A program made the position numbers and the translations under genes. Under the pieces are notes generated by a model, which had not been told where the DNA came from, searched no databases, and saw nothing but the letters and a program-made list of their open reading frames with translations. Shown here piece by piece: positions 35,901 to 41,162 of a stretch of 41,162 nt of DNA. Numbering within the stretch: position 1 is the first letter of the stretch; each line of letters begins with the position of its first letter. The DNA comes from an uncultured Bacteroidales bacterium (GTDB taxonomy: Bacteria; Bacteroidota; Bacteroidia; Bacteroidales; Paludibacteraceae): the NCBI GenBank assembly GCA_903830915.1, contig CAIKVR010000006.1, positions 1-41,162 of the forward strand, read 5' to 3'.

Positions 35901-38900
35901 GAAAATACTTGACAGGAACTAGTTTTGTGAGTTTTGGAAGTCCTGATATGGGTCTGCCATTTACTGTAATTTCAGATACAACAATTACCGTCAACTCTGG
36001 CTTATCAAGTGGTACTATATTTTTAAGAACACCTGGTGGCTCAACGATAGCTGGTAGTATGTTTACAATTACTTATCCACCAACCATAACCTGGTTTACA
36101 CCAAGCACAGGTGGAAATGGAACTACGATTACTATTTACGGAACAAATTTTAATGGAACATCATCAGTTTCCATAGGTGCTACAGCCGCAAGTTCATTTA
36201 CAGTTGTGGATAATACTACCATTACAGCAACAGTGGCTAATGGAAGTACCGGAACAATCAGCGTTACGAATCAAGATGGTACTGCCACTAGTGGAGATAC
36301 ATTTACTTATGTTCCTGTACCAATTATTAGTTCATTCTCTCCAACATCGGGGATGACAGGAACTGAAATAACACTGAAAGGAAAGCATCTGACCGGAACT
36401 TCGTTTGTTACTATTGGAAATTCGGATATGAGTCTGCCATTTACGGTAACTTCGGATACAACCATCACCTTATATTCAGGTGGTATAAGCGGAAATATCC
36501 GATTAACTACTCCGGGAGGTGTAACCTCAATTGGCGATATATTCACCATTATTGTACCTCCAACTATAACCGGATTTAATCCATCTACCGGAACAACCGG
36601 ATCGACTGTATATATTACGGGTTATTACCTGACAGGAACAACAGCAGTAAGTATAGGCGGGACTTCGGCAAGCTCAGTCACCGTAGTGGATGCAAATAAT
36701 GTTACGGCAATAGTTGGAAATGGCACTACCGGAACAATCAGTATTACTAATCCGGCAGGTACGGCTACCAGTTCTGATACATTCACCTATATTCCTCCTG
36801 TAAGTGGTGTGACTTATAGTGTGACTGTTCCGATTGGAACAAATGCTTGTTATGTGGCTGGAACTATGAATGGCTGGACATTTACTGCCATGAATAAAGT
36901 AGATGATACGCATTATACTCTAAATATTCCTTCAGCTACTGTAAACGACACCTATAAGTATTGTTCGGGTCCGGGCTGGGGATATCAGGAAAAGGATGCA
37001 AATGGTTATGACATCAGCGACAGAAACTATGCAGCAAATGATGTAGTGGCAAAATGGGCAATTGTTTATAGTCCTGCTATAGTACCGGTTAATGTGGTTT
37101 ATACTGTTACAGTGCCATCCGGAACGAACACTTGTTACATAAACGGTGCAGCTACCAACTGGCAATTTACGGCTATGACAAAATTGGACGATACGCATTA
37201 TGCAATTACAATAAATACTGCAACTCCAAATAGTTATCAGTATTGTTCTGGTGCCGACTGGACATATAGGGAACTTGATATCAATAATAACCGTATAGCA
37301 GACAGAAACTATGCAATAAACGATGTGGTTATTAAATGGGCTTCGGTTTTTGCTCCTGTTTATGGTTCGAATTATACAATTACATTCTCTGGCAGCGGTG
37401 CAACATCATCGGCTGGCGATGTACTTGTTGAGAATCTCACACAGGGTACTTCGGTAACCGTTCCACTTGGCAATAAGTTGTATTTATACGATACAATGGC
37501 AACACAAACCGACCAGCCAGGTATGGAAAACGATAATATTGTAATTTATCCAAACGGTACATTGGGAAATAACATCTTATCTTTCTATTCAAAACAAGCC
37601 GGTAACACACAGGTAAATGTTTATGGAATTGATGGACGCATGGTGGTTGACATAAATCAACAACTACAAGTAGGACAAAATTCATTCCGTCTATCGTTGA
37701 AAAAAGGTGCATATATTGTTCAGGTTATTGGAAGCGGTTACAGTTATTCAACCAAAATGCTGAATCCAAACGGAACAGACATTAATAGTTCGATTGAATA
37801 TTCAGGCAATGAAAAACGGACAGAAATCATTCCGCAAAAAATAAAAAGCGATGCAGGAATAACTTCCATGTTGTATTATGCCCATGATCAGTTATTGTTT
37901 AAAGCTGTTTCAGGAAACTATAGCACTATCATACCCGACATACCGTATGAAAATAAAAATGTCAATTTTAATTTCATTGCTTGTCAGGATGCCGATGGAA
38001 ATAACTATAGTGTAGTCACCATTGGTTCGCAAACCTGGATGGCCGAAAATCTGAAAACAACCAAATACCGAACCGGTGATAATGTTCCTAATGTAACGGA
38101 TGATACAAACTGGTCTGTATTGTTCTCTGGAGCATGGTGCGATAACGCTAACAATCCTTTAATTGGTGCTCGTTTTGGACACTTTTATAATTTTGCTTCA
38201 GTGTATGATCCCCGGAATATTGCACCGGTTGGTTGGCATGTGGCTACCGACAATGAATGGTCAACACTCAGCATGTATCTGGGTGGAGAAAATGTGGCCG
38301 GAGGAAAACTGAAGGAAACAGGCACAACCAATTGGACATATCCGAATGCAGGTAGTACCAACGAAAGTGGTTTTACGGCACTTGCCGCCGGAGGTCGAAG
38401 CTACGATGGTACTTTCGGACAACCGGGTTATGGGAGTGGATGGTGGAGTTCAACACCGATAGATATGACTACTGCATGGGGCTGGAAAGTAGTTTTCAAT
38501 GATGCCACTATGCTAAAATATCCTACTCCAATGTCAATAGGAGTTTCGGTACGTTGCGTGAAAGATGCTGTAGCAAATCTTCAAACTATTCCAACTCTTA
38601 GCACTGAAACCGTTACTGCTATTACAGCTAATACTGCAAGCAGTGGCGGAAATATTAGCAGTGATGGTGGTGCAGCGGTAACAGCCCGTGGTATTTGTTG
38701 GAGTACAAGTCCTGCTCCAGACATTACACTCACTACCAAAACATCCGACAATAATGGCATTGGTGCATTTTCAAGTTCAATAACCGGATTAAGTGCCAAC
38801 GCTACGTATTATGTACGGGCGTATGCTACCAATAGCGTAGGTACGGCGTATGGTAACGAAATCAGTTTTACAACACATGCAGCTCAATTATTCAGTACTG

Positions 38901-40780
38901 TTACCGATATTGACGGAAACGTTTATCATGAAGTTACTATTGGCACACAAACCTGGATGGTGGAAAATCTGAAAACGACCAAGTATAGGAATGGTGATGC
39001 AATACCTTATGTAGCCGATAATGCGACTTGGAGTGCATTGACCTCTGGAGCACAAGCTGCTTACAACAACGATGCTGCAAATGCAACCAAATATGGTCTA
39101 CTCTACAACTGGTATGCCGTAGCAGATAGTCGCAACATAGCTCCTACAGGTTGGCATGTACCTACTGATGCTGAGTGGACAACGCTCGAAAACTACCTGA
39201 TTGCAAATGGATATAATTTCGATGGCAGAACCACTTATAATAATATAGCCAAATCCTTAGCTGCTACTACCGACTGGTATACTTCTACTGGCATAGGCAA
39301 TATTGGCAATGATTTAACTCAAAATAACACTTCTGGCTTTTCTGCCCTTCCTGGTGGTTACCGTTACCTAAATGGTCAGTTCTACTACTTATTATCCTTC
39401 AGTAACTGGTGGAGTTCGAGCGCAAGCAGTGCCACGACCGCCTGGTATAGAAACTTGGCATCCTACGAAGCCAGCTCGTATTATAGCACCGAAGGTAAGG
39501 CGAATGGATTCTCAGTGCGATGTATAAAAGATGCAGTCACTGCCTCATTACCAACACTTACTACCTCTAGTATTATATCACTTAGTTCCACCTCCGCATC
39601 AAGTGGAGGAAATTTAACCAGCGATGGTGGTTCAGTAGTAACTGAACGTGGAATTGTTTGGAGTACAACTATCAATCCGGTTATTGATGGGATAGGTGTT
39701 TTTAAATCAATGTCTGGTGCATCGGGTACCGGTTCATTTACCTGTTCAATGGATGCATTAATATTTGGTCAAACTTATTATGTACGTGCTTATGCCACTA
39801 ATAGTGTGGGTACTGCTTATGGTAATGAAGTAATGTGCACCATATCAATGCCACACTCTCCTGTAATTAGCACCGCGGATATAACTTTAATAACCAATAA
39901 TTCCGCCACCAGTGGTGGAAATGTAGTAAGTGATGGTTTTCCTGTGATGGGTCGTGGAATTTGCTGGAGCACATCTCCCAGCCCAACCATCTATGATAGT
40001 CATACTTCCGATGGAACAGGCATTGGTGCTTATTTGAGTTCGCTTACAGGATTAACTGCAGGTACTACTTATTATGTAAGGGCTTTTGTGATAAGTGATA
40101 AATCCGGATATGGAATTAATAATCCAGCCGATGCAGTTGATTATGGTAATGTTGTAAGTTTTACAACTTCTATACCCATTACAGATATTGATGGTAATGT
40201 TTATAAAACAGTAATTATTGGTACGCAAACATGGATGGTAGAAAATCTGAAAACAACTAAATATAGGAACGGTGAAAATATTGCCAACGTAACAGATAAT
40301 ACTGCATGGGCAGCTTTATCCACAGGTGCCTGGTGCGATTACTCCAACTCAGTTGCCAATGGCACCAAATACGGACATCTCTACAATTGGTATGCAGTAG
40401 CAGATAGCCGCAATATTGCTCCTACAGGTTGGCATGTGCCCTCCGATGCAGAATGGACAACTCTTACCAACTATCTTGGTGGCGAGAGTGTAGCAGGAGG
40501 AAAATTAAAAGAAGCAGGCACACTTAATTGGCAGACCCCTAACACCGCTGCTACTAACTCCACCGGCTTTTCGGCTCTTCCGGGTGGCTGTCGTAATGAT
40601 TATGCTGTTGGTGCAATCTACATGCTCACCAGCGTAGGCCACGGCTATTGGTGGACATCAAGCCAAAGCTCTGCCACAACTGCCTGGAACATATCCATGC
40701 ACTTCGACATCAGCGATGTGGGCCGGGACAATGGAATGTCTAAATTCGTTGGATGCTCTGTGCGATGTGTAAAAGATTAA
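26924..40780 (+). CDS. Giant mosaic surface protein (4618 aa)
   Basis: Modules in order (approximate residues): signal peptide 1-25; N-terminal beta domain (AGWDFSTQAGG) 26-217; two IPT/TIG 223-385; seven-blade YVTN propeller 386-685; two TIG 687-846; cap plus 12 BspA-type LRRs 941-1228; Fn3 1285-1385; TIG 1386-1463; second seven-blade YVTN propeller 1465-1770; four TIG 1772-2097; seven FG-GAP/VCBS repeats with DxDGDGKPD 2098-2471; TIG 2473-2546; two CBM-like units 2548-2734; seven TIG 2735-3292; two CBM-like units 3293-3480; T9SS-tail-like module 3481-3616; FISUMP 3688-3884; Fn3; FISUMP 3989-4206; two Fn3; FISUMP 4417-4618. All are extracellular adhesion or glycan-binding folds. No catalytic domain, lipobox, LPXTG or terminal T9SS tail is seen. 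It probably acts as a surface adhesin; how it is anchored is unclear. The frame is unbroken for 13.9 kb. Confidence 0.9.
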   Translation: MKLLKFKTLLLIVSIVLGSSTINGQTLAGWDFSTQAGGAGNFGTSPLAATTSVANASIGSLTRGSGFGTLSGAGVVGAWGSTNYTVSGTLAGEITANKFFSFTISPNVGFKVSLLGISAYNIRRSNTGPTTGQWQYQIGSGTFQNIGTAITWGTNTTSTGNAQLAIDLSALADLQNVTSTITIRLVNYGATGSGGTCYIKDLGNTTSNDLVVNGIVSSAYVAPSISSFSPTSGATGSTVTITGSNFTGGTAVSIGGTAVTSFVVNSDTQITAVVASGSTGAISVMNSYGLVCNSSGTFTYIPAPTITSFTPTNGCNGSSITISGTGFNGATAVSFGGTAASSFIVNSDTQISAVYGSGSTGNIAVTTPGGSVSSNTNFTEGAAITSYAYVSNQGNNTVSVINTATSTVTATVNVGNTPSGVCISPDGKKVYVSNGGSNTVSVINTATNTVTSTIAVGTSPYGICISPDGSKVYVANEMSSNVSVINTVTNTVSATVSAGSHPNGISISPDGSKVYVVNWGNNNVNVINTATNTVTATITVGNGPFGVCVSPDGSKAYVTNRNSNNVSVINIATNTVTATVAVGTFPFGISVSPDGSKVYVANQSSNTVSVISTTINTVTATVAVGTNPFGTSVSPDGTKVYVSNINSNNVSVINAGSNTVTSTVAIGTHPYSFGNLIGDVVSECIPLPTITSFTPTSGGAGTIVTITGTNLIAGGTLVNIGGASTMSNNVVNATTVTAVVVSGATGTISVTTTGGKAVSSDTFTFIPAPIITGFTPTNGSNGNTVVITGTNLSTTTAVSIGGTAATSFTVNSDTQVTATIGTGKTGTISLTTLGGTATSTGTFTYNIVSTAGGLAAAITAAGYNLSTMTNLTFTGTIDARDFKTMRDDMPLLAVLDMSGATISAYTGTLGTGGTGSIVYPANEIPQNAFFNSSYVGKVSLISVAMPTSVTSIGIAAFTGCSGLTGSLTIPTSVTNIGSNAFFGCSGLTGNLTIGNSVITIGDFAFAYCSGLTGSLTIPNSISNIGNEAFSNCSGLTGNLIIGNGVTIIGNKAFASCSGLTGNLSMPNLVTTIGHYAFTGCSGLTGNLTIGNSVTTIGDYAFAYCSGLTGSLTIPNFVTNIGAMAFYKCSGFKGSLTIGNALTIIGEGAFFDCSGLVGSLTIPNLATTIGANAFYGCNGLTGSIIIGSSVTNIGTGAFYFCSNITSVSIPSSVSVIGSNAFVNCTNLGSIYAHPITPINLTNSAIVFSGVNKTTCKLHVPSGSGSLYAAANQWMDFTNISEGFITPTVTTEAVSTITGTTATGNGTITNLGDVNPTQYGVVWSTSTNPDISLSTKTTQGAKSATGAFTSAITGLSPNTQYYVKAYATNGAGTSYGSEVTFTTLPAPTITSFTPTNGCTGTTVTITGTDFTGATAVSFGGTPATSFTVVNPTTITAVFGNVTTGKITVTTAGGSVNSTTSFIEGSSYVTYAYIASSGSNSVRVINTITNALTATVTVGTYPYGVSVSPDGSKVYVTNWKSNTVSVINTATNAVIATITVGNGPEGISVSPDCSRVYVTNNGSNTVSVINTATNAVTATVAVGSAPSGVSISPDGSKVYVANANSSSNNVSVINTATNSVVATVVVGTNPDQLSVSPDGSKVYVVNAGNDNSVSVINTATNSVTATVAVGIYPQGVCISPDGSKVYVANHNSTTVSVINTATNTVTSTVLVGTFSSGISVSPDGNKVYVVDSQRDIVNIINTTTNTVTSTIPIGSLSYSLGNFIANVVTPCIPAPTITSFTPTSGGIGATVTITGTDLTGASAVSIGGTSASSVTVVNATTVTAVVGSGTTGTISLTTPGGTAVSSGTFSFVPAPTITSFTPTTSGVGAIVTISGTNLTGTSAVSIGGTSASSVTVVDANTVTAIVGNGTTGTISITTPGGTAVSADTYNFIPAPTISSFTPTNGGTGNTVIISGTNLLTTTGVSIGFTLASSFIVNSDTQITATLGSGATGAIGVNTLGGTAISSGIFTFTPAPTITSFSPTSGLIGSSVTITGTGFNAIAAQNIVYFGGAKATVTSATATSLNVTVPNGSTYEPISVTSSISGLTAYSAKAFDVSFISSGIIDSNSFDSKVDFATGVQPYGIVSADLDLDGKSDLVIPNTNSSNTVSVLRNNATVGSINSSSLNSNVTFTSGNNVGSARLADIDGDGKKDIIESNYSDNTFSVLLNTSSPGSVTSSSFATRVSFTTGSNPVGIAVNDIDMDGKPDVIVVNCQGDNISVFRNTSTLGNISFAPKVDFPIGGQSFYVMLRDLDGDGKPEMIVNVSGSFKIFRNISTQGIIDSSSFASETFISIGGSPRDFDVADIDGDGKVDILVPNQKSANFSVFKNLSTSGNILFNSAVNFASVTSPVSAKIGDIDGDGKPDVVIVGSNNAQVFKNTSTSGNISFNSGISYAVGNAPMNSAIVDIDGDGKPEICVANFSDNNISILRNKISNAPTISSFTPTTGALVTITGTNLSTATTVSIGGTAVSSFTVISDTQISAVAATGSNGTISVTTPGGTARSAGTFTVSGVNYFVTVPEGTNACYISGSMNGWTFTALTKIDATHYTVNIPTATLSDTYKYCSGSIWAYEETDISGNLIADRTYHASDVVVRWLNIYDPAINPTSMTYTVAVPVGTQTCYISGDWDNYVQFIAMTRVDATHYTVTIPSLPIYRYKYLSGTDWAYEELDANNSSNFHRVYSASDVVVKWKSVFTPAPTITSFTPTSGGESCAITITGTHLTGATAVSVGGIPVYSFGNYSDTQLGANVGTGATGTVSITTPGGTVVSSDTFTFIPLPVISSFSPISGPTGTKVTIKGKNFTGATFVGIGTSNMNLQYTVESDTIITFYSGSTSGNIRIDTPGGIGGGDVFTTLWPPTISWVTPNIGGSGTTITINGTNLIGTSSVTIGGTAVSSFTVVDKTAIIATVGNGATGTISVTTPDGTATSGDTFTFIPAPIISSFSPIFGPTGTEITIKGKYLTGTSFVSFGSPDMGLPFTVISDTTITVNSGLSSGTIFLRTPGGSTIAGSMFTITYPPTITWFTPSTGGNGTTITIYGTNFNGTSSVSIGATAASSFTVVDNTTITATVANGSTGTISVTNQDGTATSGDTFTYVPVPIISSFSPTSGMTGTEITLKGKHLTGTSFVTIGNSDMSLPFTVTSDTTITLYSGGISGNIRLTTPGGVTSIGDIFTIIVPPTITGFNPSTGTTGSTVYITGYYLTGTTAVSIGGTSASSVTVVDANNVTAIVGNGTTGTISITNPAGTATSSDTFTYIPPVSGVTYSVTVPIGTNACYVAGTMNGWTFTAMNKVDDTHYTLNIPSATVNDTYKYCSGPGWGYQEKDANGYDISDRNYAANDVVAKWAIVYSPAIVPVNVVYTVTVPSGTNTCYINGAATNWQFTAMTKLDDTHYAITINTATPNSYQYCSGADWTYRELDINNNRIADRNYAINDVVIKWASVFAPVYGSNYTITFSGSGATSSAGDVLVENLTQGTSVTVPLGNKLYLYDTMATQTDQPGMENDNIVIYPNGTLGNNILSFYSKQAGNTQVNVYGIDGRMVVDINQQLQVGQNSFRLSLKKGAYIVQVIGSGYSYSTKMLNPNGTDINSSIEYSGNEKRTEIIPQKIKSDAGITSMLYYAHDQLLFKAVSGNYSTIIPDIPYENKNVNFNFIACQDADGNNYSVVTIGSQTWMAENLKTTKYRTGDNVPNVTDDTNWSVLFSGAWCDNANNPLIGARFGHFYNFASVYDPRNIAPVGWHVATDNEWSTLSMYLGGENVAGGKLKETGTTNWTYPNAGSTNESGFTALAAGGRSYDGTFGQPGYGSGWWSSTPIDMTTAWGWKVVFNDATMLKYPTPMSIGVSVRCVKDAVANLQTIPTLSTETVTAITANTASSGGNISSDGGAAVTARGICWSTSPAPDITLTTKTSDNNGIGAFSSSITGLSANATYYVRAYATNSVGTAYGNEISFTTHAAQLFSTVTDIDGNVYHEVTIGTQTWMVENLKTTKYRNGDAIPYVADNATWSALTSGAQAAYNNDAANATKYGLLYNWYAVADSRNIAPTGWHVPTDAEWTTLENYLIANGYNFDGRTTYNNIAKSLAATTDWYTSTGIGNIGNDLTQNNTSGFSALPGGYRYLNGQFYYLLSFSNWWSSSASSATTAWYRNLASYEASSYYSTEGKANGFSVRCIKDAVTASLPTLTTSSIISLSSTSASSGGNLTSDGGSVVTERGIVWSTTINPVIDGIGVFKSMSGASGTGSFTCSMDALIFGQTYYVRAYATNSVGTAYGNEVMCTISMPHSPVISTADITLITNNSATSGGNVVSDGFPVMGRGICWSTSPSPTIYDSHTSDGTGIGAYLSSLTGLTAGTTYYVRAFVISDKSGYGINNPADAVDYGNVVSFTTSIPITDIDGNVYKTVIIGTQTWMVENLKTTKYRNGENIANVTDNTAWAALSTGAWCDYSNSVANGTKYGHLYNWYAVADSRNIAPTGWHVPSDAEWTTLTNYLGGESVAGGKLKEAGTLNWQTPNTAATNSTGFSALPGGCRNDYAVGAIYMLTSVGHGYWWTSSQSSATTAWNISMHFDISDVGRDNGMSKFVGCSVRCVKD
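28080..28970 (+). repeat. YVTN propeller repeats, block 1 (seven units)
   Basis: Seven units of about 42 residues carry NTVSVINTATNTV and SPDGSKVYV. One is the incomplete first strand set and six have the full SPDG motif, matching a closed seven-blade propeller. DNA identity among units is high. Confidence 0.85.
29746..30605 (+). repeat. BspA-type LRR repeats (12 units, 72 bp period)
   Basis: Twelve units of about 24 residues follow GSLTIPNSVTNIGxxAFxxC-SGLT. Alternate units start LTIP or LTIG. A block of four units (288 bp) is repeated: sequence from 29870 recurs from 30158 with few changes over about 130 bp. Confidence 0.85.
31318..32228 (+). repeat. YVTN propeller repeats, block 2 (seven units)
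   Basis: Seven further YVTN units with the same motif, again flanked by TIG domains. One unit has SPDCSRVYV in place of SPDGSKVYV. The first and last units match those of block 1, so the whole cassette was copied. Confidence 0.85.
33215..34335 (+). repeat. FG-GAP/VCBS repeats (seven units)
   Basis: Seven calcium-loop motifs of the type DIDGDGKPD recur every 45-60 residues, as expected for an integrin-like seven-blade propeller. Confidence 0.85.
35361..36555 (+). repeat. Alternating TIG pair, tandemly amplified
   Basis: Five TIG domains alternate between two subtypes. One (from about 35361, 35836 and 36316) has GTEITIKGK-like and DMxLPFTV sequence. The other (from about 35600 and 36080) has GTTITINGTN-like sequence. 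The period of a pair is about 480 bp. Confidence 0.75.
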
Positions 40781-40900
40781 GAGTTTAAAGCTATTATTTT
40801 ATTCAAATGCTAGTCTCTTTGGAATAGGGTTAGCACTAAAATAGAAACAAACCGAGAATGTAGAAAAGCGAAAAGAATAAGTAAGTAAAAGCAACTGAAG

Positions 40901-41162
40901 ACAAAACCAATTGGAATTAGAACAAATTCAACTGGAAGTGAAACAATACCAATTGGAATAAGAACAAATCCAACTGGTATTGAAACAAAACCAATTGGAA
41001 TTGAAACAAAACCAACTGGAATTAGAACAAAACCAATTGGAATTAGAATAAAACCAATTGGAATTGAAACAAAACCAATTGGAATTGAAACAAAACCAAC
41101 TGGAATTAGAACAAAACCAATTGGAATTAGAATAAAACCAATTGGAATTGAAACAAAACCAA
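40901..41162. repeat. 21-bp tandem array in 84-bp higher-order units, cut by the window end
   Basis: Twelve complete 21-bp units and a thirteenth partial one follow the pattern ACAAAACCAATTGGAATTGAA with C/T, A/G and T/C variants. Units 5-8 (40985-41068) are identical to units 9-12 (41069-41152), an 84-bp higher-order repeat. Units 1-4 are more divergent, as at an old array edge. Each unit contains CCAATTGG or CCAACTGG. The plus frame reads as TKPIGIE-type heptapeptides without an ATG, and two minus frames are also open. The preceding 40781-40900 stretch shows no terminator or gene. Confidence 0.92.

Noticed and set aside
40901-41162. CRISPR array
   Set aside because: The units are contiguous 21-mers with no unique spacers, and no cas gene is present.

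Overview
The window looks like chromosome of a low-GC member of the Bacteroidota, probably Bacteroidales. The signs are promoter elements of the TTG / TAnnTTTG type, weak or absent Shine-Dalgarno sequences, an LpxH-type lipid A enzyme, a SusD-family domain, BspA-type leucine-rich repeats, FISUMP domains and type IX secretion (T9SS) tail-like modules. The genus cannot be fixed from the sequence alone. No tRNA, rRNA, CRISPR array, phage gene or intact transposase was seen.

Positions 1-16139 are mostly housekeeping. They hold an OmpH/Skp-like lipoprotein, a small membrane protein overlapping an FtsB/DivIC-like gene, and dnaX, which has a run of ten A exactly at the expected gamma/tau boundary. 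A leftward gene run follows: M16 protease, O-methyltransferase, hotdog thioesterase, MIP18-family Fe-S protein, a decayed S23 four-helix-bundle gene bracketed by inverted heptamer arrays, and LpxH. Next come a secreted GH28 pectinase-type enzyme, topB, a flavodiiron protein with a DUF2721-like membrane gene, and nadE followed by an MscS channel gene. A 225-bp inverted-repeat element without a transposase sits 5 bp in front of the nadE start codon.

Positions 16184-23818 are accessory. Three paralogous PAS-LuxR regulators lie here. Two of them belong to a duplicated block of about 1.09 kb that includes the upstream region, with a conserved dyad next to a conserved rightward promoter. One duplicate has ATT where its sister has the ATG start. 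Between the copies are a small soluble protein with a possible Sm-like core, a four-helix membrane protein, a lipoprotein and a secreted BNR/YCF48-like protein with a terminal T9SS-type tail.

Positions 23819-40780 encode two large surface-type proteins, probably co-transcribed. The first (1003 aa) fuses a FISUMP module and an Fn3 domain to a nearly complete SusD domain. The second (4618 aa) is a mosaic with two seven-blade YVTN propellers, one seven-repeat FG-GAP propeller, 17 IPT/TIG domains, 12 BspA LRRs, four CBM-like units, four Fn3-like domains and three FISUMP domains. Both carry a T9SS-tail-like module away from the C-terminus. A family of 33-bp palindromes lies in front of both large genes and a third site.

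The window ends inside a 21-bp tandem repeat array organised in 84-bp higher-order units. The best candidate for an undescribed system is the pairing of duplicated PAS-LuxR regulators, their shared dyad-promoter region and the palindrome-led surface-protein genes; this is inference from layout and conserved non-coding sequence.
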